From the NCBI RefSeq assembly GCF_014655955.1, contig NZ_BNBO01000006.1:1-64000 (forward strand): 64,000 nt of DNA, read 5' to 3'. Both the position numbers and the translations under genes were made by a program. Every line of letters begins with the position of its first letter. Position 1 is the first letter of the stretch. This document shows positions 38,126 through 47,394 of this stretch, piece after piece. The DNA is from Kitasatospora indigofera. GTDB lineage: Bacteria; Actinomycetota; Actinomycetes; Streptomycetales; Streptomycetaceae. The notes beneath the pieces are model-generated. The model did no database searches. It worked only from the letters and a program-made list of their open reading frames with translations, and was not told the DNA's origin.

Positions 38126-41100
38126 GCCGCCCGTCCGCCGGTTGCGACTGCTGCACCGGCACCCGGCCGGCCACTCCGGCACCGGTCTGGAACCGGCCCG
38201 CCCTGCCCGAGCTGCGGTACCGCGCGGGCACCTACGACCAGTTCCTGGGCGCGATGCTCGCCCGGCTGTCCGGCGCGGACCACGCGCCGCTCGCTGCCCT
38301 GACCACCCGTGAACCGGACGATCCCTCCGTCGCCCTGCTGGACGGCTGGGCCCTCGTCGCCGACGTCTTGACCTTCTACCAGGAGCGGATCGCCAACGAG
38401 GGATACCTGCGCACCGCGACCGAACAGGTCTCCCTGGCCGGGCTCGGGCGCCTGGTCGGCCACCGGCCGCGGCCCGCGCTCGCCGCCGGCACCTTCCTCG
38501 CCTACACCCTCGACCCGGGCACCCGCTGCACCGTCCCGGCCGGCTCCCAGGTGAAGAGCGCGCCGCCGCCCGGCGGACTGCCCCAGACCTTCGAGACCGC
38601 GGAGGACCTCGCCGCCCGCGCCGACTGGAACCAGCTCCCGGTCCGGACCACCACCCGGGCGTCGGTCGACCCCGACGCCGCCGGGCAGCTGCCCTCGCTC
38701 GAACTGGAGGGCATCCAGCCCAACCTGGGCGCCGGCGACCGCCTGCTCCTCACCTTCGGCGACCCGGGCCGGAACACCGTCCGCGTGGTGGAGGGCACCC
38801 GGCCGGACCCGCACCACCGGCGGACCACCGTCCTCCTCAAGGCGCCCGGCCCGGTCCAGCAGCTGGACCACGAGGTGCGGGCCTTCCGCGAGGACGTCGA
38901 GAAGGCGGTGCGCAAGCCGCAGCCCGGCAAGCCGTTCGAGGACTTCCTCAGGGTGCTGCGCGAGGCGCTGCACGCCGGCGACGTCCTCCGCGATCCGGAC
39001 GCCTTGGCCGCGGCGCTCGACCACAAGCTGCAGGACTTCCGCGAGCGGATCTCCGGCGGCGAGGCGGACACCGCGCACGCGGGCGACCTGCTCGACAAGG
39101 TCACCGCCCGGGTGGCGGCGGTCCGGGCCGCCGCCGAGCAGGTCGGCGTCGCCGCCACCGCCGGGCCTTCCCCGGGCGGCTCCGGCGGCGAACCCTTCGT
39201 CGATCCCCTGAACCTCGGCCGTCAGGTGCTGCACGCCCTGGAGCGCTCCCCGTCCCGGCCGCCCCGCACCCCCACCGAGGCGGCCACCTCGGTGGCCACG
39301 CTCTTCGGCCCCGAGTCCGACTCCCTGTCACGCCTGCTCGCCGCGAACCGCCCCCGGCTCGCCGAAACGCTCAACCACGCCCTGGGCACCGTCTCCGTGA
39401 CGGCCGCCGACCCGCCCGGCGTGCAGTGGTTCCGGGTGAAGGCCGCTCCCTTCGGCGCGACGATCCCCGACGACGCCCGGGTCGCCAGGCTGCTCGGGGC
39501 GGCCGGCTCCTCCCGCCGGCCGGGGCCCTACGCCTCCCTGGAGGACGGGAACGTCCTCCTGCTGGACGCGGTGTACGAGACGATCCTGCCCGGCAGCTGG
39601 ATCGCCGTGCAGCGGGCCGACGCCGACGCGCCGAGCCGGATCATCCAGGTCACCGGCGTCACCCAACTCGCCGTCGCCGACGAGCACTACGCCGCCCGGG
39701 TGACCGGTCTGCGGCTGGCCCGGCCGTGGACCGACGATCCCGGCGACCTCGCCGTGCGGCGCACCAGCATCGTCTGGGCGGCCGGCGAGACGCTTCGCCT
39801 CGCCGGCCCTCCCGACCCGTCCGACGTCGGCGGCGACGAGATCCAACTGGCCGGCACCTGCGAGGGACTGACCCCCGGCCGGCGGCTGATCGTCTCCGGG
39901 GAACGCACCGACATCCCGAGGGTCTCCGGCGTCCGGGGCAGCGAACTCGTCATGCTCGGCGGGATGCGGCACGGGCAGGACCCGGACGGCGCGCCCGGCG
40001 GCGACCGGGTGTCCAGCACGCTCGTCCTGACCACCGCACTCGCCTACCGGTACCGCCGGGACACCGTGGTCGTGCACGGCAACGTCGTCCTCGCCACCGC
40101 GGGCGAGACCCGCACCGAGATCCTCGGCAGCGGCGACGCCACCCGGGCGGGCCAGGTCTTCCCGCTGCGCCAGGGACCACTCACCTGGCTCCCCGCCCGG
40201 ACCCCCGACGGCGCCAGGGAGGCGCTGACCGTCGAGGTCGAAGGCGTGGCCTGGCCCCGGGTCGCCGACCTCACCGAGGCCGGCCCGGCCACCCCCGCCT
40301 ACCGGCTGCGCGTGGGCGTCGACGGCGGGGCGGCCGTCGAGTTCGGCGACGGCCGCCACGGCGCCCGGCTGCCGACCGGGGTGGAGAACGTCACGGCCCG
40401 CTACCGCGTCGGCGGCGGCAACGCGGGCAACGTCGCGGCCGGGCAGGTGAACCAGGTGGTCAGCAGGCCGCTCGGGGTCAGCGGCGTCACCAATCCGCTG
40501 CCCGCCACCGGGGGCACGGACGCCGACGGCCTGAGCGGCACCCGCCGCGGTGTCCCCGTGCCGCTCAGCGCCCTCGACCGCCTGGTCTCGGTCCGCGACT
40601 ACGAGGACTTCGCGCTGGCCTTCGCCGGCGTGGGCAAGGCCGTCGCCCGCCGCTGCCCCGACGGCACCCGGCAGCTCGTGCACGTCACCGTCGCCGCCGC
40701 CGGCGACGCCCCGCTCGACGCCGACTCCCAGCTCCTGGCCGCTCTGCAGGCGGCGCTGAGCCGCTACGGGGATCCGGCCCTGCCGGTGCGCGTGGAGGTC
40801 TGCGAACGGGTGCGGCTCGTGCTGTCGCTCGGCGTCCGGGCGTTGCCCGACCGGTCCCGGGGCGTGGTCGAACAGGCGGTCCGGGATGCCCTGGTGGACC
40901 GGCTGGGGTTCGCCGCGGCAGAACTCGCCCGGCCCGTCTTCCTCAGCGCCGCCGTGGCCGCCGCCCAGGCGGTTCCCGGCGTGGACTTCGTGGACGTCGA
41001 CGCCTTCGGCGGCATCGGGGACGACGCCGACGCGGCCGGCGTCATCCGGTTCGCGCGCGAGCTCACGGCCGCGCCCTGGGTGCCCGCGCTGCCGGCGGGG

Positions 41101-41319
41101 TACCGCGAGACCCGCTACACACCGGCCCCCGGGGAGACGGCCGCCTCGGTGGCCGCGGTGAACGGGCTCGACGAGGAGCAACTCGCCCGGCTCAATCCCG
41201 GCGGCACCTCCCCGGCCCCCGGGGCCGCGCTGGTGGTACGGCGGGCCCTGCGCCCGGCCCAGCTCGTCCTGCTCGATCCGGCGCTGCCCGAGACCCTCGT
41301 CCTGCGGAGGATCCCATGA
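38122..41319 (+). CDS. Large baseplate assembly protein 2 (Afp12-like)
   Basis: A 1065-residue paralogue of the preceding baseplate protein. The N-terminal part is LPELRYRAGTYDQFLGAMLA with a cysteine pair (CDCC) at residues 8-11, then LLDGWALVADVLTFYQERIA. A long charged/helical insertion spans about 245-400. The C-terminal J-like region shows FGDGRHGARLPTGVENVTAR, NAGNVAAGQVNQVVSRPLGV and NPLPATGGTDADGLSGTRRG. It overlaps both neighbours by four bases. Together with the 945-residue protein it makes the ring of wedges. Confidence 0.92.
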   Translation: MSRPSAGCDCCTGTRPATPAPVWNRPALPELRYRAGTYDQFLGAMLARLSGADHAPLAALTTREPDDPSVALLDGWALVADVLTFYQERIANEGYLRTATEQVSLAGLGRLVGHRPRPALAAGTFLAYTLDPGTRCTVPAGSQVKSAPPPGGLPQTFETAEDLAARADWNQLPVRTTTRASVDPDAAGQLPSLELEGIQPNLGAGDRLLLTFGDPGRNTVRVVEGTRPDPHHRRTTVLLKAPGPVQQLDHEVRAFREDVEKAVRKPQPGKPFEDFLRVLREALHAGDVLRDPDALAAALDHKLQDFRERISGGEADTAHAGDLLDKVTARVAAVRAAAEQVGVAATAGPSPGGSGGEPFVDPLNLGRQVLHALERSPSRPPRTPTEAATSVATLFGPESDSLSRLLAANRPRLAETLNHALGTVSVTAADPPGVQWFRVKAAPFGATIPDDARVARLLGAAGSSRRPGPYASLEDGNVLLLDAVYETILPGSWIAVQRADADAPSRIIQVTGVTQLAVADEHYAARVTGLRLARPWTDDPGDLAVRRTSIVWAAGETLRLAGPPDPSDVGGDEIQLAGTCEGLTPGRRLIVSGERTDIPRVSGVRGSELVMLGGMRHGQDPDGAPGGDRVSSTLVLTTALAYRYRRDTVVVHGNVVLATAGETRTEILGSGDATRAGQVFPLRQGPLTWLPARTPDGAREALTVEVEGVAWPRVADLTEAGPATPAYRLRVGVDGGAAVEFGDGRHGARLPTGVENVTARYRVGGGNAGNVAAGQVNQVVSRPLGVSGVTNPLPATGGTDADGLSGTRRGVPVPLSALDRLVSVRDYEDFALAFAGVGKAVARRCPDGTRQLVHVTVAAAGDAPLDADSQLLAALQAALSRYGDPALPVRVEVCERVRLVLSLGVRALPDRSRGVVEQAVRDALVDRLGFAAAELARPVFLSAAVAAAQAVPGVDFVDVDAFGGIGDDADAAGVIRFARELTAAPWVPALPAGYRETRYTPAPGETAASVAAVNGLDEEQLARLNPGGTSPAPGAALVVRRALRPAQLVLLDPALPETLVLRRIP

Positions 41320-43451
41320 CCCCCGACCAGTTGTACGCGCTGCTGCCCGCCGTCCACCGGCGGCTCGACGCGGAACACGGCGGCCGGCTGTACGCGCTGC
41401 TCTCCGTCGTCGCCGAACAGGCCCGCGTCCTCCAGGACGACATCGAGCAGCTCTACGACAACTGGTTCATCGAGACCTGCGAGGACTGGGTCGTGCCGTA
41501 CCTCGGCGACCTGGTCGGCCACCGCACGCTGCCGGGGACGGCCGCCGCCCTCTCCGACGGCGCCTCGCCGGCGCACGGACTGCTCGCCGCCGCCGTGCCC
41601 CGCCGGGAGGTCGCCGACACCGTCGCCAACCGCCGCCGCAAGGGCACCCTGGCCCTGCTCGAGGACCTCGCCGCCGGCGTGGCGGAGTGGCCCAGCCGGG
41701 CGGTGGAGTACCGGCGGCTGCTCGCCGTCACCCAGCCGGTCCGCCGCTACACCACGGAGGAGCACGACGCGCGCCGGCGGCTGCGCCAGGGCCGGCTGGT
41801 CGACCTGCGCCGGATCGACGCCCTGGAGCGGATCGACGGCCCGTTCGACGAACTGGCCCACACCGTCGAGGTGCCCCGGACCGGCTCCGCCCGCCGCTCC
41901 GGCCGCCACGGCATCCCGGGCGTCGGCCTCCACGTGTGGCGGCTGCGGACCCACTCGGTGACCCGGGCCCCGGCGTTCCGGGTGGACCCGGCCCGGTCGT
42001 GCTACACCTTCAGCGTGCTGGGCAACGACACCGCGCTGTTCACCAGGCCGGTCCCCGAGCCGTCCCCCTGCCACGTCGCGGACGAGACGAACGTCCCGGC
42101 GCCGATCAGGCGCAGGGCGCTGACCGAGCGGCTGCACGACTACTACGGCCCCCTCAAGAGCGTGTGCGTGTGGACGGGGCCGGACCCGGACGCCGACGTG
42201 GTGCCGCTCGACCGGATCGTGTCCGCCGACCTGTCCGGGTGGGCCTACGCCCCGCGCGCCGGCCAGGTGGCCCTCGACCCGGTGCTCGGACGCATCGCGT
42301 TCCCCGAGCACGCGGGGCCCGGGCAGGGCGTCCGGGTGACCTACCACCACATGTCCGCCGGCGACTTCGGGGGCGGCGAGTACCCGCGCCCGGCGAACAC
42401 CGCGGACCCGGCAGCCGCCGTCTACCGCGTCGGCCCGGGCGAGCCGCACCACCGGATCAGCGAGGCGATCGAGCGCTGGCGGGCCGAGAAGCGGCACCGG
42501 TCCGGGCCGGCCGAGGCGATCGTCGAGATCACCGGGAACGACGTCCACCAGGACCTCACGGACATCCGCCTCGACCCGGGGGACCACCTCACCCTGCGCG
42601 CCGCGGACGGGGCCCGGCCGGTGCTCCGGACACCCGAGGAGTCCGAGGGCCGCCCCGCCGCCCTGCGGATCACCGGCACGGGGAGCGGCGACGGGCCTCC
42701 TCCGCAGCTCGTCCTCGACGGCCTCCTGTTCGCCGGGCACAGCGTCCAGGTCCGGGGCGACGTGGGACGGATCGCCATCCGGCACTGCACCCTCGTGCCC
42801 GGCCTCGGCCTCGACGCGGACGGCCTGCCGCAGGCGCCCGGGGAGGCAGGCCTGGAACTCACCGGCACGCCGGCCCGGGTCGAGGTCGAGCACAGCATCC
42901 TCGGCACCGTCGTGGTCCGCCAGGACGAAACCGCGACCGGACCCGTCCGGATCTCCCTGTCCGACACCGTGCTCGACGCCACCCACCGGGGGCTCCCGGC
43001 GCTGACCGGCCCGGACGGGCGGCCCGCCCACGCCGTCCTCACCGCCCGCCGTACCACCGTGATCGGCTCGGTGCGCGCCCGCGCCGTCGACCTGCTGGAG
43101 AACTGCCTGCTGGACGGGGACGTCCGGATCACCCGGCGCACCGAGGGCCGGGTGCGGTTCTGCTGGCTGCCACCGGACTCGGTCACCCCGCGCCGCCTGT
43201 ACTGCCAGCCGGAGCACTCCGGCGACCCGGGCCGCGTCGTCCTGGAGTTCGCCGGCACCCGGTACGGAACCCCCGGCTACGCCCAGCTGGCTGCCGGCTG
43301 CGCCGAGGAGATCCGCCGCGGGGCCGACGACGGTTCGGAGCCGGGGGCGCTGCACGACCTGTTCCGTCCGCAGCGGGAGGACAACCTGCGTACCCGTCTC
43401 GCCGAGTACACCCCGGCCGGGTGCGACGCGGGGGTCTTCTTCGCCACCTGA
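41316..43451 (+). CDS. Tail protein I / beta-helix fusion
   Basis: A 711-residue protein. The N-terminal about 200 residues resemble phage tail protein I-type baseplate proteins: MTPDQLYALLPAVHRRLDAE, then LQDDIEQLYDNWFIETCEDW and VVPYLGDLVGHRTLPG. Residues about 400-640 have regular short repeats (LVLDGLLFAGHSVQVRGDVG; VEHSILGTVVVRQDETATGP) that suggest a right-handed parallel beta-helix. It may join the wedges to a peripheral fibre, or be the fibre itself. The ATG overlaps the previous stop. Confidence 0.82.
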   Translation: MTPDQLYALLPAVHRRLDAEHGGRLYALLSVVAEQARVLQDDIEQLYDNWFIETCEDWVVPYLGDLVGHRTLPGTAAALSDGASPAHGLLAAAVPRREVADTVANRRRKGTLALLEDLAAGVAEWPSRAVEYRRLLAVTQPVRRYTTEEHDARRRLRQGRLVDLRRIDALERIDGPFDELAHTVEVPRTGSARRSGRHGIPGVGLHVWRLRTHSVTRAPAFRVDPARSCYTFSVLGNDTALFTRPVPEPSPCHVADETNVPAPIRRRALTERLHDYYGPLKSVCVWTGPDPDADVVPLDRIVSADLSGWAYAPRAGQVALDPVLGRIAFPEHAGPGQGVRVTYHHMSAGDFGGGEYPRPANTADPAAAVYRVGPGEPHHRISEAIERWRAEKRHRSGPAEAIVEITGNDVHQDLTDIRLDPGDHLTLRAADGARPVLRTPEESEGRPAALRITGTGSGDGPPPQLVLDGLLFAGHSVQVRGDVGRIAIRHCTLVPGLGLDADGLPQAPGEAGLELTGTPARVEVEHSILGTVVVRQDETATGPVRISLSDTVLDATHRGLPALTGPDGRPAHAVLTARRTTVIGSVRARAVDLLENCLLDGDVRITRRTEGRVRFCWLPPDSVTPRRLYCQPEHSGDPGRVVLEFAGTRYGTPGYAQLAAGCAEEIRRGADDGSEPGALHDLFRPQREDNLRTRLAEYTPAGCDAGVFFAT

Positions 43452-43531
43452 GAGGGCCGGCAGCGGCCCGGGCCGACCCTCCGTCACCGTCCGTCAGCAC
43501 AGAATCAGTCCAGTCAGGGGAGCACAACACC

Positions 43532-44896
43532 ATGCAGGGCGACTTCTCACGGGTCACCTTCGACCCGGCCCAGCGGTTCTCGGCCGTCCTGTCCCAGCAG
43601 GGCCGGGTGCAGCTCGACTCGGAGATCAACGAACAGACAGCGATCCTCCTGCACTACGTGCGGACCCTGGCCGCCGACCTGCTCGGGCCGGCCGCGTACC
43701 CGTCCGGTGCGGGCGGGCAGAGCACCGGTGGGTTCTGCCTCGACACCTTCGAGGGGGACACCTTCACCGTGACGCCCGGCCGGATGTACGTCGACGGCAT
43801 CCTCTGCGAGTGCGACGGCACCGACTACTGGAGCCAGCCCGACGGATTCCTCGACCGCGAGCGGGAGCACGACCGGCTCCCGACGAGCCCGTTCCTGGTC
43901 TACCTGCGGGTCTGGGAGCGCCTGGTCACCGCCGTCGAGGCACCCCGCATCCGCGAGGTCGCGCTGGGGCTGCACGGCCCCGACACCACCGTGCGGACCC
44001 GGGTGGTCTGGCAGTTGTGCCACCTGACCCTGGGCCCCGAGCCCTTCGTGCCCGACATGAGGACCGCACCGCAGTTCCTGCGCGACCGGATCAACCGGCG
44101 GTTCAGGCCCCGTGGGCTGCTCTCCGCCCGGGTCCGGCGCCCCCAGGGCGACAGCACGCCCTGCGACCTGTCACCGGAGGCCGGCTACCGCGGGCCGGAG
44201 AACCAGCTCTACCGGGTCGAGGTGCACCGGGGCGGTACCGCCGAGACCGCCACGTTCAAGTGGTCCCGGGAGAACGGCTCGGTGACCCTCCCGATCAGGG
44301 CCGTCAGCGGCTCCACCGTCGAGGTCGAGACCTTGGGCCGGGACGACAAACTGGGGCTCGACATCGACGACCTGGTCGAGATCGTCGACGACGCCTCCGT
44401 CTGCCGGGCCGCCACCGACGCCTGGGAGGAGCACTGCCCGCGGCTCTACACCGTCCGGGAGATCGACCACGTGAGGCGCACGGTCGTCCTCGACCAGGAC
44501 CCCGGCGAGGACCCGTACCAGCCGGCCACCGGAACGATCCCCGGGCGTCACCCGCTGCTGCGCCGCTGGGACCACGGGGCGGCGAACGGCACCAACGACG
44601 AGGGGACCAGGGAGATCAGGGAGGCCGAGTGGCTTCCGCTCGAAGACGGCATCGAGGTGCGGTTCGAGGGTGACGTCGAGCGGGCCCCCCAGTACCGCCG
44701 CGGTGACTACTGGCTGGTTCCGGTCCGGGTCGTCACCGGTGACGTCGAGTGGCCCGTCGGCCTCGACGGCCGGCCGCAGCCGAAGCGGCCGCACGGCATC
44801 GACTACCACTACGCGCCCCTGGCGGTCATCGAGCCCGACGCCACCGCCGGGTACCAGATGGTGGACCTGCGGGTGCCGTTCCCCCACCGGCGGTAG
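43532..44896 (+). CDS. DUF6519 domain protein, last gene of the injection-system operon
   Basis: A 454-residue protein starting MQGDFSRVTFDPAQRFSAVL, with QQGRVQLDSEINEQTAILLH typical of DUF6519. Beta-rich sequence follows, with FKWSRENGSVTLPIRAVSGS in the middle and PHGIDYHYAPLAVIEPD near the end. DUF6519 proteins recur in actinobacterial eCIS operons; a surface fibre or host-contact role is inferred from operon position only. It is the one gene in the operon not coupled to its predecessor (80-base gap), with AGGGGAG before the ATG. A hairpin follows. Confidence 0.8.
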   Translation: MQGDFSRVTFDPAQRFSAVLSQQGRVQLDSEINEQTAILLHYVRTLAADLLGPAAYPSGAGGQSTGGFCLDTFEGDTFTVTPGRMYVDGILCECDGTDYWSQPDGFLDREREHDRLPTSPFLVYLRVWERLVTAVEAPRIREVALGLHGPDTTVRTRVVWQLCHLTLGPEPFVPDMRTAPQFLRDRINRRFRPRGLLSARVRRPQGDSTPCDLSPEAGYRGPENQLYRVEVHRGGTAETATFKWSRENGSVTLPIRAVSGSTVEVETLGRDDKLGLDIDDLVEIVDDASVCRAATDAWEEHCPRLYTVREIDHVRRTVVLDQDPGEDPYQPATGTIPGRHPLLRRWDHGAANGTNDEGTREIREAEWLPLEDGIEVRFEGDVERAPQYRRGDYWLVPVRVVTGDVEWPVGLDGRPQPKRPHGIDYHYAPLAVIEPDATAGYQMVDLRVPFPHRR

Positions 44897-44924
44897 CGGC
44901 GGGGAGCCGCCGGGCGTCGCCGAA

Positions 44925-44964
44925 GGGGGCCGTCGGAGGCCTGCGGGGGCGGCCGACGGCCCCC
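44925..44964. terminator. Bidirectional terminator at end of injection-system operon
   Basis: GGGGGCCGTCGG and CCGACGGCCCCC form a 12-bp stem with a 16-base loop, between the convergent DUF6519 and zinc-ribbon genes. Confidence 0.65.
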
Positions 44965-44975
44965 CGTCCGGCTCC

Positions 44976-45575
44976 CTAGAACGAGTTCCGGTACTGCTGC
45001 CAGAGCACGATCCCGATCACGACCGCGCACACCAGGAGGAGGACGAGGATCGCACACCCGATCCTCTTCTTCCGCTTGACGGAGACGTCCGCGCCCGTCG
45101 TCAGGTTGCGCAGCTTCTTCACACGCAGCGTCCCGGCCCGCAACCGGCCGTGGGCACGGATCCGGTCGCCTTCGGCCACCGCGCCGTCGAACCGGTGTCC
45201 CCGCATCTCGACGGGGACGAGCATCACCTGATCGGCGCCGTCGGCGTACAGCTCCACCTCCACCCGGAAATTCATCACGAACCTGTCCGCCGAGTGCCGG
45301 CTCCGCTCGGTCCGGGTCTGCACGTCGCGCACCAACCCGTCCACGTACCCGTTGTCCAGATACCTGGGGCTGGTGACCACCACGGGAGGAGGGTCCTCGG
45401 GGGGAGGCGGGGGAGGCGGGGGAGGCGGTGGTGGCGGGGGTGGTGGCGGGGGCGGAGGCGGAGGCTCGGGAGGGTCCGGGAGGTCGGGCCGACGACCTGA
45501 GTGGCACCGGGTGCACTCCCGTACGTGCGGTAACTGCTCGCTGCCGCAGTTGTCACAGATCCAGCGACTTTCCAT
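44976..45575 (-). CDS. Zinc-ribbon / polyproline / C-terminal membrane-anchor protein
   Basis: A 199-residue protein. The N-terminal zinc ribbon is WICDNCGSEQLPHVRECTRC (Cys pairs at 6/9 and 21/24). A pure polyproline run of more than 20 residues follows at about 37-60. The middle domain (about 65-150) is probably a beta-rich OB-like fold: VEVELYADGADQVMLVPVEM, then AVAEGDRIRAHGRLRAGTLR. A basic stretch SVKRKKR leads to a single hydrophobic segment, CAILVLLLVCAVVIGIVLWQ, at the C-terminus: a tail anchor with the bulk in the cytoplasm. AGGAG precedes the ATG at 45575, favouring it over one 21 bases upstream. It is convergent with the injection-system operon. No family is recognised. Confidence 0.75.
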   Translation of the reverse strand: MESRWICDNCGSEQLPHVRECTRCHSGRRPDLPDPPEPPPPPPPPPPPPPPPPPPPPPPEDPPPVVVTSPRYLDNGYVDGLVRDVQTRTERSRHSADRFVMNFRVEVELYADGADQVMLVPVEMRGHRFDGAVAEGDRIRAHGRLRAGTLRVKKLRNLTTGADVSVKRKKRIGCAILVLLLVCAVVIGIVLWQQYRNSF

Positions 45576-46226
45576 ACGGCCCACTCCTGTACGCACCCCG
45601 TCGACCGCTCAAGCCCTCGGGGGCCGTGCGACCCGGATATTCGGGGGGTTCCGCCCGGCTCCCCTCGGCTGTCGACATCTCATCGCGTCACCCACCGCGC
45701 TCGCCGTCACCCACCGCTACCCCTCTCACCGCGTGTCACCGAACCCCGGAAGCGGTTCGGCGTGCCGTCGGCCCCCGGCCCGGGGCCGGCGCGAGGAGGG
45801 CTCGTGGTCCTGGTGGCCGTTGGTGACCGGCGCGGGGGAACAGGCCGTGCCGTGCCCGCGGAGCCCGGCTGCACCTGCGACGATGCTCGCCTCCTCTCCT
45901 GCCGGGAGGCCCGGGTCGCCGGCGCCGTGCGGGCGACCCGGGCTGCCCGCGATGGAAAGGCTCTGTACGTACGATGCTTTCGTAGGGTCTGACGGGCCGC
46001 AACCCCAGGGCTTCGGAGCGAAGCGGGCGCCGCCGCCGCGATCGGGGAGCGGCCGGCGGTCGGACGGCCGCGCCACCTGGCCGTCCCGGTCGCGGAATCC
46101 GCGACGCGCCGGGTCCCGGCCTGTCCTGAAGCCCGCTCCGGCGCATACGTTGGCTCTGCGCGTACTCGGCCGCCCGCCCGCCCGGGGGAGCCGGGGAGGA
46201 CTGCCGGACGACATGGGGAGAGCACC
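45576..46226. other. 651-base intergenic region
   Basis: No convincing coding sequence in either direction; longer open frames have random-like composition. It must contain the promoters of the divergent zinc-ribbon protein and AhpD-like genes. Confidence 0.4.
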
Positions 46227-46649
46227 GTGACCGCCGAGAGCACCACCGGACGCGAGCGCCAGGACCGCTTCGACCGGGGCATGGAGGTCCTGGCCCGGAT
46301 CGACGGCGAGGCCGGCGAGAGGGTGGTGTCCTCCCTCGCGGACGTCTCCCCGGAGCTGGCGCACCAGATCGCGGCCTGGGGGTTCGGCGAGATCTACGCG
46401 CGCCCGGCGCTGGCGCCGCGCGACCGCCAACTCGTCACCCTGGGCATGCTCACCGCGCTCGGTGGCTGCGAGCCGCAGCTGGAGGTGCACGTCAACGCCG
46501 CCCTGAACGTCGGCCTGACGCCCCAGGAGATCGTGGAGTCGCTGCTCCAGGCCGCCGCCTACTGCGGGTTCCCGAAGGCGATCAACGCCACCCTCGCCGC
46601 GAAGCGGGTCTTCGCCGAACGCGGCCTGCTGCCCGTCCAGGGCGACTGA
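46227..46649 (+). CDS. Carboxymuconolactone decarboxylase / AhpD-like family protein
   Basis: A 140-residue all-helical protein of the CMD family, with FGEIYARPALAPRDRQLVTL (about 53-72) and LEVHVNAALNVGLTPQEIVE, then LLQAAAYCGFPKAINATLAA. The proximal CxxC of true AhpD is absent; only GGCEP and YCGF cysteines remain. It is therefore closer to gamma-carboxymuconolactone decarboxylase-type proteins than to an alkylhydroperoxidase. Start is GTG at 46227, with GGGGAGAG before it. It appears monocistronic. Confidence 0.85.
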   Translation: MTAESTTGRERQDRFDRGMEVLARIDGEAGERVVSSLADVSPELAHQIAAWGFGEIYARPALAPRDRQLVTLGMLTALGGCEPQLEVHVNAALNVGLTPQEIVESLLQAAAYCGFPKAINATLAAKRVFAERGLLPVQGD

Positions 46650-47394
46650 CTTCGTGGCCCGGACCCGCCCCCGAGGGACCTGAGGGGGATTCACCCCGCC
46701 GCGAGCGGGGCGGCCCTGACGACGCGATGACCGCACGAGCCCGGCCCGGCCCGGTCCGGAGCGGTGGCCGGTGGGGGTGCCGACGGCGCGGCGATCGTCG
46801 CCGGACGCCGGCCTGCGGGGCCCTGCCAGGAAGAGCCCTGCCCGGAAGAGTGCCGATGACTGGCTTGCGTGTTCGAGTGGCGCGGCTTCGACGCGCCCCC
46901 TGGAGCGGCCCGTTGCCGTCTGCCGCGGGGTGAGCCGTCCCCGGTTTCCCCGGTACGACAGCGGCGGGGCCGCCGAGCCCGAGGTCCCGGTGGCCGTCCT
47001 GCCCGGCGTGGTGGTGCGCGTGCCGGTCGCCCGGCGGGGAGCCGGAACGCGGCTGCCACCTGCCTGTTCGGCGCGGTCGCGGGGAGCGGCCGGCGGACGC
47101 GCCAGCCGTGGGACCGTCCAGGGGGACGGAGCGGGGACCGGGGCGGGCAGCCACGTCGTGCACCGGGAGTGTGCCCGGCCAAGGGTCGGAACCCGTGGGG
47201 ATCACGCTTAAACCTTGTTCGAGCAAAGATCGCCGTATCGAGGTAATGCATTGGTTCGTCCGGGGTGTTGGGACACGGCGGCCGATATTGTTCCACCGTA
47301 TCCGGACGGATTCCCGGATATTCGCCCTATTTTCTCTATTCCGGCGATGTGTACGTATGCATATCACTGCCCTGACGAATGAGAGCGATACCCG
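46650..47394. promoter_or_regulatory. 745-base region upstream of the 2-methylisoborneol operon
   Basis: No gene with credible composition is seen, although one frame near 46930-47070 has codon-like sequence that could be an old remnant. The last 190 bases are clearly lower in GC, as expected for a regulated promoter. They contain two imperfect or spaced inverted repeats, at 47215-47226 (TTGTTCGAGCAA) and 47299-47320 (TATCCGG, eight-base spacer, CCGGATA). Confidence 0.45.

Noticed and set aside
39426..43451. Very long open frame spanning two baseplate genes
   Set aside because: Its first two thirds are Arg/Pro/Gly-rich antiframe sequence of the 1065-residue baseplate gene. Only the part from the ATG at 41316 is real.
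41115..43487. 790-residue minus-strand open frame opposite the tail protein I gene
   Set aside because: Composition (Gly/Arg/Val/Asp with no secondary-structure pattern) is that of an antisense shadow. The plus strand has clear domain matches and coupled starts.
25952..44896. Prophage or R-type tailocin interpretation
   Set aside because: There are no capsid, terminase, integrase, holin or endolysin genes. DUF4255, the LysM/CIS_tube proteins and DUF6519 point to an eCIS.
45400..45475. G-rich GGCGGGGGA repeats considered as a regulatory G-quadruplex array
   Set aside because: They are fully explained as codons of the polyproline tract on the minus strand. Quadruplex formation is possible but not supported further.
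46771..47211. Plus-strand open frame upstream of the encapsulin gene
   Set aside because: Part of it (about 46970-47070) has codon-like bases, but the rest is Arg/Gly/Pro-rich, no ribosome site is seen and no family is recognisable. At most a decayed remnant.
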